DNA of 49,178 bases from Pezizomycotina sp. ARF18 (taxonomy: Eukaryota; Ascomycota). How positions within the stretch are numbered: position 1 is the first letter of the stretch; the number at the start of each line of letters is the position of its first letter. Below the pieces are notes generated by a model that was given only the letters and a program-made list of their open reading frames with translations, did not search any database and was not told where the DNA came from. A program made the translations under genes and the position numbers. Shown here piece by piece: positions 1 through 12,322 of this stretch. Location of the stretch: positions 1 through 49,178 of the forward strand of contig AZLU01000281.1 of the NCBI GenBank assembly GCA_002224055.1. Reading direction: 5' to 3'.

Positions 1-2880
1 CTATCGATAATATTATCTTTAGAAGAAATCTTAAGAATATATAAATATTTATATATTTTATTTCTTAATTAGGATAGTTTTTAATCTATTATATACGCTA
101 TTTTTATAGTTTATAGAGTTTATAGCTTCTTTATAGGTTAGTAGCTCTAGTTATCGATATATACTATTAATTCTTTATAGGTCTTCTCTCTAAGGCGTAT
201 AATATTAGATCTTTACTAATATATTTTAGCCTATAGAATATCTTATAGTTTAACTATTAAATTTTATCTTTAGTAATTTTAGAATATACTTAATATCTTT
301 TAGTTAATCGTCGTAGATCTATCTTAGTATCTACATAATTTTCTCTATAAGAGTAAGTATTTTTAAATCTTAGCTATAGGCTAGCGTTATCGAGATTGCT
401 TTTATTTTTATAATCTAGCTAATTAGGCTATTCTAACGTAATCGATTTATAGATATTTAACTAACTATTAAAAGTTAACTTTTAATTATAACTAGCGCTA
501 TCAACCGTTTTATTTTTAGATTAAACCTATTCTAAAATATCTTTAATATATTTAAGAGGATCTTTTATTATTCTCTATAAGTTACGTACTTTAAAGGTTT
601 AATTTAATCGAGAATCTAATATTTTATAAATTAATATTTATAAATAGTAGAATTTTAGACTCGGTATATATTATAAGCTTTAGGCCTATAAAATATATCT
701 TTTTTAGTAATATTATCTAGCTTCTTTTAGAGTTTACTATCGATATATACGTAGTAAGTTTACTAATATTCTAAAGTTTAAAAATATTAGGAGTTCTATC
801 TTTCTATCTTCTCTATAGTATTATTTATTTATTATTTTTAATACTTTAAGTGACCTTAATAGCATATAAATCATAGATTAAATTTAATAATTTACCGTCT
901 CTATTTTAGCTAGTAGTATTTTAACGCGGCTAATATTACCTTTAATTTATTAATAAAAGTCTAATTAAGCTTTTTAGATATACTATTTTATTAAAATATA
1001 TATATAGCTAAGATATAGACTATAATTTTTATTTCGTTATAGTATTTATTAATTAAGATATATTTTTTACTTCTATCGTATTTAGCTTAATAGTTTAAGG
1101 TTTAACTAACGTTTAAGCTATTCTTAAAAGTATTATTAAAGTATAAAAGTATTATTTCTATCTTTTATTCTTATAAAGTAGATTTAGAACTTCTAACTAT
1201 TCTCTTTAAGAAAGGTAATAAACTTATATAATTTTTAAGGCTCTTTACGTACGCTTATTAGTAAAATCTAAAAAAATTATCTCTATTAGCTTATATTTAC
1301 CTAATCGGCGTTTTTATAGTTTAGATATAATCTTTAATTTAGTAAGTCTATAGGCCTTATTAATATAGCTCTAAGAATTTCTACTATCTTTAATAATACT
1401 AATAACGTTTTTATACTTAATTATTACTTAATATAATTTATTAATATATTTAAGCTATTTATATAGTTCTTATATAATAGCGAGAGCTAAATTCTTTTTT
1501 ATAGATATTATAATCTTATCTAAAATCTTCTATAGTTCTATTTTTACGGTAGCTTTAATCCTTAGCCCCGATCTAATTATTATATATCTATCTTATTAGA
1601 TCGTTATTATATATTTTACCTTATCTACGCGAAAAATTAAAAATAGGCTATATTTTATCTTTAAAGCGTATAGCCGTATTCTTAAATTTATAAGACTATT
1701 ATTATATTTCTTATTAAGCCTTATAAATACTAAACTAATATTAATAGTCTATAGTACTCTCTATTATTAATTATAATATTCTATAGCTTTAAGAAAGATT
1801 TATAGATAAAAAATACTTCTCTTACTATTATTATATAAAAAGATATATCTAAATCGAAAAATTATTAGATTATTCTTTAAGAGCTAGTATCTTATACTAA
1901 GGTTTATATTATAAAATTTAATCCTATTATTACCGCTATTTTTCTTATCTTTTATATACTTTTTATAGTTAGTCTTTTTATATCTAACCTTATTATAATA
2001 ATAGTATTTATTCTTAAACTTATAAGTCTTTTATTATTCTTTTAGGTTTTATTTAGCTATTTTTTTTTAAATAATGTCTTATTATTTTTAGAGCTAATAT
2101 CTTTAGTATATTATATTTTACGCTTTATCTTTTTAACGAGTAATACTTTTAAATATATCGAGGTTAGTTTCTTTACTCTTAAATTTATTATCTACTAAAA
2201 GTTTATAATAAATATTTTTAGTTACTACTAAGATTATTATAGATAAGATTAATAACTTTTACTATAACTATATTATTTTTAAGCCTATACCTAGCTCCGT
2301 TTTTTTTATTATTTTTCTTTTAATATTCTTTATTAAGATCGAGCCTAATATCTTATTATATATTTTAATAAGATCTCGATACTTTTATATAAATCTTTAA
2401 ATATTAACTTTATTCTTAAGTTAAATCTATTTTAGTTATTTTCTAATATAAGGCTTACTAATAGCGGTAATAGTAATATACGTTAAACTTAAGATATCTA
2501 TATTTTATTTATACTATTATTAGTAGATTATAGATAAGTATATTAAGTCTTTATCTCGTAGTAAGCTTTAATAATAGTATATATCTTTAAGTTATTATCT
2601 TAATCTTTAATATTTAGCTTTACGTTAGCTATTATAGCCTTAAGTAATTTACTAGTAATATTTTAGATTTTATATACTTAGAAACGTAGTTATATAGATA
2701 CTCTAATTAAGATAGTTTATAAGATTAGCCTTTAGCTTTATCTTATTAAACTTTAGAGAGAGGAATATCGTAAGATATATCGTTTAAAAGAGATTATGAA
2801 GTCTATTTATTAAGATATATTACTAACTAGGCTTATAATCTACTAGCGTAGATATATAGTATAATATCTAATAATATAGA
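1..2880. repeat. RIP-degraded AT-rich repeat block
   Basis: This stretch is almost entirely TA-rich with no usable reading frame on either strand. CpA and TpG are nearly absent while TpA is very abundant and some CpG survives. That is the expected end product of repeat-induced point mutation (CpA to TpA on both strands), a fungal defence against duplicated DNA. It is presumably the interior of one or more dead transposons. It lies directly upstream of a recognisable LTR relic, so it may be the body of that element, but no polymerase motif can be read any more. Confidence 0.8.
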
Positions 2881-2892
2881 ATAGGATTAACT

Positions 2893-3410
2893 TATAGATT
2901 TAACTATAGAACTAACTAGACTAACTAAGGGAATATATAATATTATATATAATAAACTAACGATACTATAATCTTAATATAATATATATAATTACCTCGA
3001 CGGCTCGTAGAGCCTTATCGTTATAATCTTCTTAATATCTATAACTAAGATCTTAATATCTCTAGCTAAAGTTCCACGTTCCTTAGCTATATAAGTATTA
3101 CCTCGATGCCTATAGATTTGTTATGCCTCTTTGGCATGCCTAATAGCTAGCAGTATCTTAAGAGTACCCTCTTTAAGCCTCTTCTCTACCGGTTAGATTA
3201 ATTAGAATAAGTTAAGACTCTTAATCTATTAATGTTGGCCGTAGCTATATATATATAGATTATTAGATTCAGAAGTCTCGATAGTAGAGAGACTACCTTA
3301 TTAATATAGAGAGAGCCTTATAACGTTACTATAGGAATTATTAGTAACCTGTCGAGGCTCAGTTGCACGGCTCGAGGAGCCTTGATTGTAATAATATTAT
3401 ATTTACAACA
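2893..3410 (+). mobile_element. Copia-like LTR relic, RIP-mutated (copy 1)
   Basis: The start is a RIP-mutated version of the cleaner copies at 31446 (+) and 5084 (-), with TGTGG turned into TATAG. The block around ATAATAAACTAACGATACTA is shared by all three copies. The stretch from the CTCTAGCTAAAGTTCC-type motif to TAGCTAGCA (about 3060-3155) is shared with the copy at 31.5 kb. The 3' limit at ACAACA is inferred from the usual CA ending and is uncertain. Homology also runs some tens of bases upstream of the start (GATATCTAATAAT and a degraded purine tract), as expected for a polypurine tract before a 3' LTR. The downstream half (about 3060-3400) keeps more CpA/TpG than the start, so RIP was uneven. 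Confidence 0.65.
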
Positions 3411-4060
3411 ACACTAGTAAAGGTAAAAAATATTTTTATAGACGGCTTAAAGCTTTAAGGACCTCTTTTTTATCTAAACCGCTCTTAGGGCTTAATAAAG
3501 TTATATAACGCTTAAATAAAATAATTTTCTATAGATTACTACTATAAATCTTTAAAATTTAATAATTTTAAGACTAAAAAAGGTTAAGTAGAAAAAGGGT
3601 TCTAATAGCTTTAAAGCGTTCATAAGAAATATTTTTATCTCTACTCGCTATTTTTTAATACTAAAATTATAGAAGTTAATTAATAGAATTAGTAGTTTTA
3701 AGATTAAAATCTTAATTTTTTAAAGAATAAATTCCTTTAATTTTATAAAAATAAAACTTCTCTATAACTTTACTTTAAATCTCTTAGTTATCTATATTAT
3801 ATATAGGAATCTACGAAGTAAGCCGGGGATTTTAAGGTCTAGTATAGAGTATAGTAGTATTATCTTATAATACTATCTTTTTTCTAGTTTTTAATAAAAA
3901 CAACCTAATCCTCTATTATTTAGTATTAAAATACGGCGGTAATTTAATATTAATAAGTAGGATCTCTCTAGTTTTATCTCTCTAATTTTAACGGTTTTAC
4001 TAATATATTAGTTTAATATAGGTATATAATATAGTAATATTAATAGGAGAATACCTATAG
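3411..4060. repeat. AT-rich RIP-affected spacer
   Basis: AT-rich, TpA-rich sequence with no reading frame of interest. It resembles the first 2.8 kb and probably belongs to the same dead-repeat block. Confidence 0.55.
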
Positions 4061-4450
4061 TGTTGAGCTATAGTATTAGGATACCGATATTCTACTATAG
4101 AGATATTAGTAGATAGATATGGAGATATTACCCTATAATATAGAGATACCAGTATTCTGCCATAGAGATGTTGAGCTATGGTATGGGGATGTTGGTAGAT
4201 AGATATAGAGATGTTAGTAGATAGATATAGAGATGTTAAGTTATAGTATGGAGATATTAGTAGATAGATATAGAGATGTTGCCCTATGCTATAGGGATAC
4301 CGGTATTCTACTATAAGATATTAAACTATTGTATAGAGATATTAGTAGATAGATATAGAGATGTTGTTAGCTAGTAGATATATATATATAAATAATTATA
4401 TTAGTAGATAGAGATATTAAGCTATAGTATAGGGATATTATTAGCTAGTA
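4061..4450. repeat. Degenerate minisatellite, about 20-22 bp core
   Basis: The core GTAGATAGATATAGAGATGTT recurs many times. Variants carry GAGCTATGGTATGGGGATGTT, and an interspersed segment reads roughly ACCGGTATTCTACTATA. Longer composite units of about 40-60 bases are visible. Some copies keep TpG (GATGTT) and others have TpA (GATATT), so RIP-like change has acted on individual units. Confidence 0.8.
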
Positions 4451-4544
4451 GATATATATAAATAATATAATAAATTATATAAAATAATTCTTAATCGATA
4501 TAAAATGTAAAATAAATAATAAAATTATATAAAAATATCTTAGC

Positions 4545-4999
4545 GGGTTAGCCCGGATCGGCCAGGCCGGGCCGAGTTACCCGCCAGGCGGGTTGAAGAT
4601 ATACCGGGTACCCGCCGGGCGGGTCAGAGGGTGCCCAAACCCGGCCCGGCCCGCCCGGCCTCAACGCTAGAAGTATAGTAATAATAAGAGGGACTTAGAA
4701 AGATTAAGTCGGCTAGAGAGATTACTATTAGGCGGCTATAATAATTAGATTTTATAACTTTTTTAGCGGTTTATTTAGTAGGAATTTAGATATAGACTAA
4801 TAAATTTTTTTTTAATATAATAGTCTAATTGAGTGCTAAAAATTAAATTTTTCGGGTTTTACTAAGATATTTATCGGGTTATAAGGCCCTTGGCCCGTCT
4901 AAAAAACCGACTCGGGCCGGGTTATAACGTTAGTGGCCCGCCTATTATAGGGTCGGGTTAATCGGGTCGGGCCGAAACCCGACCTAACAGTAAACACTA
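4545..4999. repeat. Paired CCCGG-rich patches around an AT core (possible hAT-type element remnant)
   Basis: Two GC-rich stretches (about 4545-4672 and 4845-4990) built of CCGGGC/GGGTCGGG-like words flank an AT-rich core. They stand out sharply from their AT-rich surroundings. Fungal hAT elements often have such CCGGG-rich subterminal regions. I could not align a clean terminal inverted repeat or target duplication, so the class is a guess. The right patch abuts the inverted LTR fragment at 5000 and seems to interrupt it, because the homology to copy 1 stops there. Confidence 0.4.
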
Positions 5000-5130
5000 A
5001 TTAAGATTATAGTATCGTTAGTTTATTATATATAATATCGTATATTCCCTTAGTTAGAATAGTTAGTTCTGTATCAAATCCACAACTTCGATCCCCTCCT
5101 ACATTATTAGATATCATACATACATCTGCG
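5000..5130 (-). mobile_element. Inverted Copia-like LTR fragment with polypurine tract (copy 3)
   Basis: Read on the minus strand, TGTGGATTTGATACAGAACT begins at 5084 and matches the copy at 31446 exactly over this stretch. It runs to about 5000, where the CCCGG-rich patch takes over. Just outside the LTR end, minus-strand AGGAGGGGATCGAAG looks like a polypurine tract. Beyond it, GATATCTAATAAT and CTGGCGCAGAT (to about 5130) are shared with the other two copies. Copy 1 at 2893 differs from it mainly by G-to-A and C-to-T changes, the RIP pattern. It is truncated. Confidence 0.7.
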
Positions 5131-6160
5131 CCAGCAGGAAGTGACAAGGAGAGACGGTGTTTGGCGTATCTAGTTTCATATCAAACTTCTCAATATCCTC
5201 GAGGATTCGCTCTAGGCTGCCCATGATGCCTATCTGCACGTATACCTGCTTCCCCTTCGAGGTATCCAAGCCCTTTCGTCGTATTCACGCGCGGGGCTCT
5301 GCATTATGAGCATGGTGTTGACAAGGTCTTGCCGTGAGTATACCTGATTGGTGTCCCTCGACTTCACCGCCACTGAGACCTTGTGCGATGCGAGCTGGAT
5401 AGCGACGCCCAGCCTCCGCCTGCCAGCAGACTGATCTTGGTGGAAGTACAAAGCACCGAGTTTCCCTTGCCTCAAATACCGGCATCGAAGCCGTGTGGCA
5501 ACTCAGCCGAAATCACAAAAATGGTGCCGCAAGACCTTCCCAATGTACCTCGTCTTCTTCTCGTAAAGGCAGATACCGGCGACTACTCCCTCAATCTTTT
5601 GAGAGTACGCTCACAGGTACAATCCCTTGCGTCGAGAGAGATCTGGCCACTACCGACGATTGCCTGCAGTGGTTCGTTGAGGGACAATTGATCAATTTGT
5701 GATTCATAAAAACCGCTCCATGCCCTCCGTGATGTCGCCTTCACATCGCGTGGTTGTTCCCCTCGTGACTTTGCCCCCTCTCGAGAGCTTTCTCTTTCTC
5801 CTTCTCCGCCCTGGCCCCCTGGTTCTCTCCTTCCACGGCCTTTCCTTTGTTGTTTCTGGATCTTGAGTGTCTAGTACCTCATACAGGGCCAATTTACGTT
5901 CTCGTAGTTGCCGCTGCCGTCTGACATCTGAGCCACAGTATATCGACTGGCTATAACCATACTGATTTCAGCCTTAGTCGTATCCGCTTTGATTGTGATG
6001 ATCTTGCGAATGCTTCCTCAAGTGCCTTAACAATCGTTGTAGACTCCTGAAAGGCACTCGCCAAGGTTCCTTCTATGGGAACTTCTTGTGATCACCCGTT
6101 CGAGTTTGTACCCCCTTTTCCACGTTGATACGCTCGTTCAAGACGCCCTCAGCAAGCTTG
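5131..6160 (-). pseudogene. Unrecognised degraded coding-like remnant
   Basis: Base composition returns to about 50% GC. Minus-strand translations give protein-like stretches in changing frames: an Arg/Lys/Glu-rich coiled-coil-like part (about 5740-5900), a segment near 5230-5475, and GSLERILEDIEKFDMKLD near 5160-5220. No frame is open for long and I recognise no family. It may be a remnant of a host gene, or non-LTR cargo next to the LTR fragment. Confidence that it was coding at all is modest. Confidence 0.3.
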
Positions 6161-6640
6161 GGATCCTGTGGTTATGAACGTGCGATGATGAAGTGAGTTT
6201 GTATTATGAAGTTGTTTGTGAGTTTGAAGAATGGATTCAATCAACGTTTTGAGAGACGACGACAATACCGTAGAACGCATTATGTATAGAAATTTACTAT
6301 AAATATTGGAAGTAGTCATTGAATTTATATCTAAAGTGGTTATTTGCCAAAATAGTTCCCTGCATAAGTAGTGTTTTATTTGTCTCACGCCCAGGAGGAT
6401 GTGTGTTCGAGTCTGGTTGCTCGCATCTGATGGGCGTTTTCGACTCCCTGCCAAACCCCTTATTCGCTGGACTCAGGTTTGGGCGCGCGGCGCTTTCTCT
6501 TTCCTTATTCCTCCTCTGCTGTCTCTGTTTACGGACCCTTTCGCTTAATGTATGCATCTGACAAGGAGTCTAGATCGGTCCAAGCGATGACTGTTGTATT
6601 ACCGCGTTCAGATGGCAGTCAACGCGTCCGCTCAGCCTTC
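6161..6640. other. Intergenic, nothing recognised
   Basis: Short chance reading frames only. GTTCGAGTCTGG at about 6408 resembles a tRNA B box, but no cloverleaf can be folded around it. Confidence 0.5.
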
Positions 6641-6657
6641 TGTCCCGTTTCTCAACA

Positions 6658-7640
6658 ATGTCCTCGATATTCATCATCACAACAGAAATGGAAGTTGACG
6701 GCCACGAACTAGTCCAAACCACTCTGAAATCCTTCTACATCGCCGAGACGTCAACGGCGGATCTTATAGTCCAACTGCGATCAACCTCAGCGGACTTATA
6801 CCACTACCATGTCTGCTGGTCAGTGCTCACGCACGCCTCTTCCGTCCTTGCGAAAATGGTGGACGAAACTCTAGATTACCAAGCATGAAAATGTGTCAGC
6901 GGGTCCGACGGCAATACAATCTAGCTTCTGGAACTCTACGACGACGACCCGGACGCGCTTTTGGTCTTGTTCAGTGCGGTGCACCTGCGCGATGTTCTGA
7001 GGGATATCACATTTGACCAATTAGTCATCTTGGCCCGCCCCTCCGATAAGTATGATTGCCTCAGGGCCATCCTGCCGTGGACGAGAGGCTGGATGGAGCG
7101 ACTTTCAGACAAGGCCTTGGAACCGGGAAACGGGCCTGGCTTTATTTCTGCCATAAGTTCGGCGAGGCTAAAAAATTCTCCGATCTTACGAAGAGGATTA
7201 TATATGGGCTGCGGATCACGGTGAACGACGAGATGGGCAGTACCAGTATATCGTAGACGGCGCGGAGTGAATCTATTTCAGACCTGGTTTTCGGTAACGA
7301 AACCCTCGTTTATCGTTTGTAAGAGTCTGTCCTTTTGCCATCTCCGATCATACTAAGCATTTTTTGTATTCAGAGGCCATCATCAAAAAGCGAAGCGATT
7401 TGAACGAATGCCTCCGTCTAATCAGCCGCCAGATTCTAGAAAGTTTCGAAGATCCAGTTTCTTACGGGCGGACTTCAGTCTGCTTCGAGCCGTGCAATGG
7501 AGCATTCTCGGCACTTTCATCTTAAAGGCGAGATCTCGTGACATCTGGCCTTACGTTACTTCCGATCCGCGTAAGAGGAGCAGTGGGCTGCCAGCGTCGC
7601 TCCGTTTGAACTTGGAGCTAAGCTCATGAGGTGCATTGCT
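6658..7640 (+). pseudogene. BTB/POZ-domain protein, pseudogene
   Basis: The translation matches the fungal BTB/POZ pattern in order. An N-terminal strand-turn (STADLIVQLRS, about 6750) is followed by a HASSVLAKMVD segment where BTB proteins have their S-xx-F-xx-M motif (6833-6868). Then come LELYDDDPDALLVLF (6918-6965), DKYDCLRAILPWTRGWM (7047-7100), a WLYFCHKFGEAKKFSDLTKR stretch (7138-7195) and a C-terminal helix region with a Cys motif near 7480-7510. Such proteins usually act as oligomerising adaptors, for example for cullin-3. The frame changes at least three times and there are stops (TGA near 6886, TAG near 6927), so it looks truly dead. N- and C-terminal limits are approximate. Confidence 0.7.
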
Positions 7641-9499
7641 AGGGCCACCGAGGCGACATATATACTGGACCATACAGAATACGAGATAGCGCATACCGAA
7701 GGTTGCGATAATGACTTCGACATTTGAAACCACCATGAGAACCCGATCACTTTCCTGCAGGAAGTTGAAACGGAGATGCCGGGTCTCGATCCCAATTGTT
7801 ATCTGCCAGATATCGGTAATCAAGCGACTTCAAGTTGGGAACAAATGGGGGACGATGTCCAATGTCATGCATGAAGATTTGGAGGTTTCGCATGAATAGC
7901 GTATGTAAATGTTCAATATATAATGATGTTAACTCTAAATTTGACAAAATAGGATTGGGACGCGCATGAAAATTTCTCTTCCCGCGATGTTAAAATCTCC
8001 GAAGTCAAACAATGAAATGATAACTTATATCAACAATACTGGACGAGTCTCGCACAAAAACCAATGTACCGACACTCCGACCCGTAGACTTTGACAGAAA
8101 CTTCCCTTGTACATTTCTCCCTGTTCATTTACAATCGACTTATATAGGGATGAAAAAACGCGGCGATGACCCTGTCTTCGGAAGACACTTCTACTGACCG
8201 CGATATTATCCGTTATTGGCTCTAGCATTCCCCTACGCTGGCTCACGTTTTATCTAATTGAAGATCAGAAAACACATAATCGAATCACCTTGGCCTGCTC
8301 CTATTTGCTCGCAACTCGGAGCATTGTCTAAGCCCTGTCATTGAAAGTGCAAGAGCGTTTACCGTTGAAAGCCCGTGCAACTTCAGCCGGGGTTCATCAG
8401 ATGACAACCATCCACTGGTGCCACAAAAAGCCTCAATCACGACGACGTCTTCGATGGGGCGCATCCGCCCTCTTTTGGAACATCTCGACCGAGAAATGTA
8501 AGTGAGGGTGTCACCATAGGCCTATTTATAAAACCCACTAAATTACCCGGACTGCGCCTTTCCGCACATTGCGGGAAGCTTATTGAGTATAGTTCACGGT
8601 GATATAGTATACGTAATAAACCGTGCGCCGCATATCAAATCATTAATACGTTCATGAAAATAGCTTCTGAGAATAGTTACTAGAGGGCTGTAGTTCACGT
8701 TCACGTTATACGCAAGTTTGTTTCCTCATGAAATTTCTACATGTATCAGTCGTCACGATTCGCGTTGCAAGGTTTGGAAAAGGAGTCGCCCAGACTGGCA
8801 AAAAGGCCTCGTTGCGATAACGGCCGACTGCTATATCACCTCTTTATCCGGGGATCCCATGAACTCCTTACAGGGTCAATCAATCGCAATTGGACGTATC
8901 GAGCTTACTTTTATATTGAGTATATCATTTATCGAGATTAAAGGATCGTCGCCTATATTAAAAGGGTGCGGAATGTACAATGGAGCCGGCAAGTTCCCGC
9001 GCTTGCGTTTTCTTACCTCTCACAGATTAGAAATCGAATAGGAAATAATCATAAACTAAATGATTTGAGAATCTGCGGCGCCCTGAGGCGCGGTTGCTCT
9101 TTCCCATCCAGCCTCACTTCAAACACGTCTCCTGGCTGCAACAGGTAAACGTAGGCCTATTACGACGAGTGTAAGCTATCGCTAGCCATGGGGGTTTGAA
9201 AAACGTGGTGTGTCTAACCCTTTCCATTCTGTATTATTTGCAGATCAAGAACCTGGGAAGGCACACTTTGCGCTCCTCCTTTTTATCAGGGGAGCAAGGA
9301 AACACCCAGTCAAATACCCTTAGAGAACGGTCTCACTTTGGATCGTCGTGCCGAATTGTAGATGCTTCATTTTATATAAATGAGCGATCCTCCCCTTTAA
9401 AGATCAGATCTTATCTATCATCAGCATCTTGGGACCGTCTATTCATAACTTCAATCAAAACCTCAGAAGTTTGTGATCGGAATTACAAAAGAAAGAATC
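7641..9499. other. Long intergenic region, no gene recognised
   Basis: Only short overlapping frames on both strands, none with protein-like composition or family motifs. The last few hundred bases before 9500 should hold the promoter of the peptidase gene. I see no clear TATA box or unusual element. Confidence 0.5.
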
Positions 9500-11335
9500 A
9501 TGTATTCTTATTCTCTTCTAGCCGCTTCGATTTGGGGCGGTTTGGCGTCATTGCCAATCGCCGCGGCTCAAAGCGAATTTCCTGCAGGGCAAGAAGCTCT
9601 GGAAAGGTCTTCCAGGGCGTAAGTATTTAGATACATTCGCCGTATAGTTGATGACAATGTAATGCTAATCCTGTCTATTCTTTATCAGCTTCCAGCCCAG
9701 AAAACCTTGACATCCGGCTGGAAATCCTGCAACGGTACCTTCGATGTAACCGCCTGGAAGTTCCCCTCGACTGGTCCAAGCCTAACGGCAAGAAAGCCAC
9801 CATAGCGCTCACGAAGTCTGTCGGCATTTCGAAATCCCACGGCAAACGGAAGACATATCTGATCAACCCCGGCGGCCCCGGAATTGCGGGTACGGCAACC
9901 ATCGTAAACCCCGACTATTACAAGTTCTTCCGCTCCTACCTAGGACCGACGTGGACATCGTCGGCTGGGATCCCCGCAGCGTCGGCTTCTCCACGCCGAA
10001 CGTAACCTGCCTACTGGACCGCACCGAGGCGCAGTCCTGGTTCTCGGAGTATTATGCGCTCTTTGCCGCCAACGATACGCTGAAGGACCAGTATCTATCG
10101 CTCAAGAGCTTCGGGGAGACGTGCAATTATGTTTCGGGAGGTGAAGATGGGATTGTGCAGTACTCCTCCACCGCCACGAACGTTCGCGACATGAAGGCCA
10201 TTATCGAAGCCATTGACGGGAAAGATGCGGTGCTTAACTACCACGGACTCAGTTACGGTACTATATACGGCCTCACCTTCGCGTCGATGTTCCCCGAGAA
10301 GCTCGGCAGTGTTATCCTCGATGGTAACGCGGACCCCACGCTTACCGTTGACCAATTGAAAGTTGCCGACGAACTGCGAGATGGGCCCAGCGTACTAAAC
10401 GCCTTCTTCACTGAGTGTGCAAAAGCCGGTCCGGCGCGCTGCGCGTTCTACCAGAAAGATGCGAAGGACATCGAGAAGGCATTCAACGCCATCATCGCGA
10501 AACTTGACAAGGAGCCTTATGCGGAACCTACATCTCCTCCATCAGCGGAAAGCCCGCTCCCTTCGTTCTCACCCGCCCCGTTCTCGAAAATCTGCTGTTC
10601 AGTGCGAATACGACCCCCGCGACACGTTCACCTACCTCGCGCAAGCCTTCGCCCTCTTCGCAGCGGACAACGGTAACATCACTGGCTTCGGTCTTCTCGC
10701 CGACAACGCGTACCCCGTAACTTACGATACCGAGAGGCAGTTCGAGGCCGAAATTAACACCGCCTGTGCCGATTTCCAGATCTACGATAACGGAAAGTTC
10801 GATGTGGCGAGTATGAAGGAGGTCCAAGCCACGCTCCGGGCGAAGAGCTGGGTTTCCGTCAGCCAGTGGACGACGATTGACCTCGCCTGCAGGGCGTGGC
10901 CTGTGAAGAGCAAGAAGCTCTTCAGGGACCGTACACTCCCGGAAGCACCTGGATAAGACTAAGGGAAAAATTCTGTTCCTGAATAACAAATATGATCCGG
11001 TTACGCCGTGGAAGAAGTAAGCTCATACCGTCGGATCCTAACCCAAGTTCTCGCACCCTCTTTAATAGCTAACTCTCGCTAGTGCCGATAAATACTCTAA
11101 AGTCTTCGGCGGCGGTTTACTCACTATAAACGGTGTTGGTGTAAGTACTTTTCCCAAAGCCTCACTAGAGACAAGGCTTAAGCTAATCAGCGCGAAATCT
11201 TGTTAGCATACCACCTTGACCACCTATAACGACTGCGTATCGGAGGTCGTTAGGACTTTCGTCGACAAAGGTACTCTCCCGGCCAAGGACAAAAACCTGC
11301 GATCAGGATTTGTCCCAGCTTTTCCCGCCTCTTAA
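9500..11335 (+). CDS. Secreted tripeptidyl-aminopeptidase-like alpha/beta hydrolase, frame-broken
   Basis: The start at 9500 gives a signal peptide (hydrophobic core to PIAAAQS). Introns with consensus borders lie at 9619-9688, 11017-11082 and 11141-11206. Family marks appear in order: LEVPLDWSK; the oxyanion-hole motif NPGGPG; WDPRSVGFS; nucleophile elbow GLSYG (about 10240); C-terminal TAP-like domain with the acid in NKYDPVTP (about 10988) and the histidine in NGVGHTT, whose codon falls right after the last intron. All three catalytic residues are therefore encoded. These enzymes remove short peptides from protein N-termini outside the cell. The frame breaks by one base at about 9745, 9948, 10527, 10614-10618, 10925 and 10948, each time looking like the loss of one base of a short run, plus one unresolved break near the first exon junction. 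The stop at 11333 is in the right frame. Repaired length would be near 546 residues, normal for the family. Either assembly errors or a young pseudogene. Confidence 0.85.
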
Positions 11336-12322
11336 TGCGACTAGCAGTGCATAAGTCCGCTTTCGAGCTCCTATTGCAAGGAGCTTGAGAAACGGAGGTA
11401 CTGAGTACCTAACTGGTGGCCGCTGCGTCATTTATTAAGTGTGGCAAGCACAAGATAGAAAAAATGGGATCATGAACAAAAACCTAATGAGATATCTCAA
11501 TCTTGGATGGCTTTTATTTTATTACGTGTATTTACACGATTTGGATATATTTTACGATATAATGAAACGCAGGTATATCCGCAGATTCAAACAAGGCTAA
11601 TACTTATCATTGATCATGAATGACCACAACCGCTACCGCTCATGTCTATCCATGGTGCTTGTTCTCATGCCCTAGTTTAAAGATATTTCTAAAATATCGC
11701 AATTGCTTCCTTGCGTATTGTATGGTTGATAATTATATTTGGTGTAGATTGTGTTAGCCAGTCATCTACGCATCCTGCATCTATGGTCCCACAAGTCGCT
11801 GCCTGACGAGAAAAAAGTGCAAAATCTGCTGCACTGCCCCCCGCACTGGAAAACGATCCGAACCATCTCGCGCTAGCAAGCAAGGTTCAGAAAGCTCTGC
11901 CCGCGAGACCATGTGTATAACCACCCCCGCGATATCTATTGTTCAGCTGGTAATGGAAAATCTTTGATTTCTAAACGAAAGAAATATCTCCGCGAAAAAG
12001 ACCTTTGGTCTAGCGCCTAAGAGCAGGAGAGAATACGTAAGCTTATTGCTTAATAAACAACCGAGGAAACGAACTTTTGCACCCTTCACCCGCAGTTGAA
12101 GCTTTATCACTCAAGTTCGATGTTTTTTGACAGCGCGCGGGGTACTGCGGCCGTTTTACATGTGCCCGAGTCACCTGCCCTATTTGCCACTTCCCCCACT
12201 TGCGACCGCATCCTGGAAGGATGAATCATATTAGATTATATATCTAGGGTTATGCCTGGCGGCGCATATTATATCAAAACCTATTGTCTTCAAACTATTT
12301 TCTGGTAACACATGTCAAAAAA
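11336..12322. other. Intergenic, nothing recognised
   Basis: AT-moderate spacer between the peptidase and the next gene, with only short chance frames. Confidence 0.5.

Noticed and set aside
4061-4450. CRISPR-like array
   Set aside because: Units are contiguous and degenerate without unique spacers, and the host is a fungus.
6380-6440. tRNA-like B box (GTTCGAGTCTGG)
   Set aside because: No A box at the right distance and no cloverleaf; single short match.
9196-9630. 144-codon frame over the start of the peptidase
   Set aside because: Different frame from the signal peptide starting at 9500 and without motifs.
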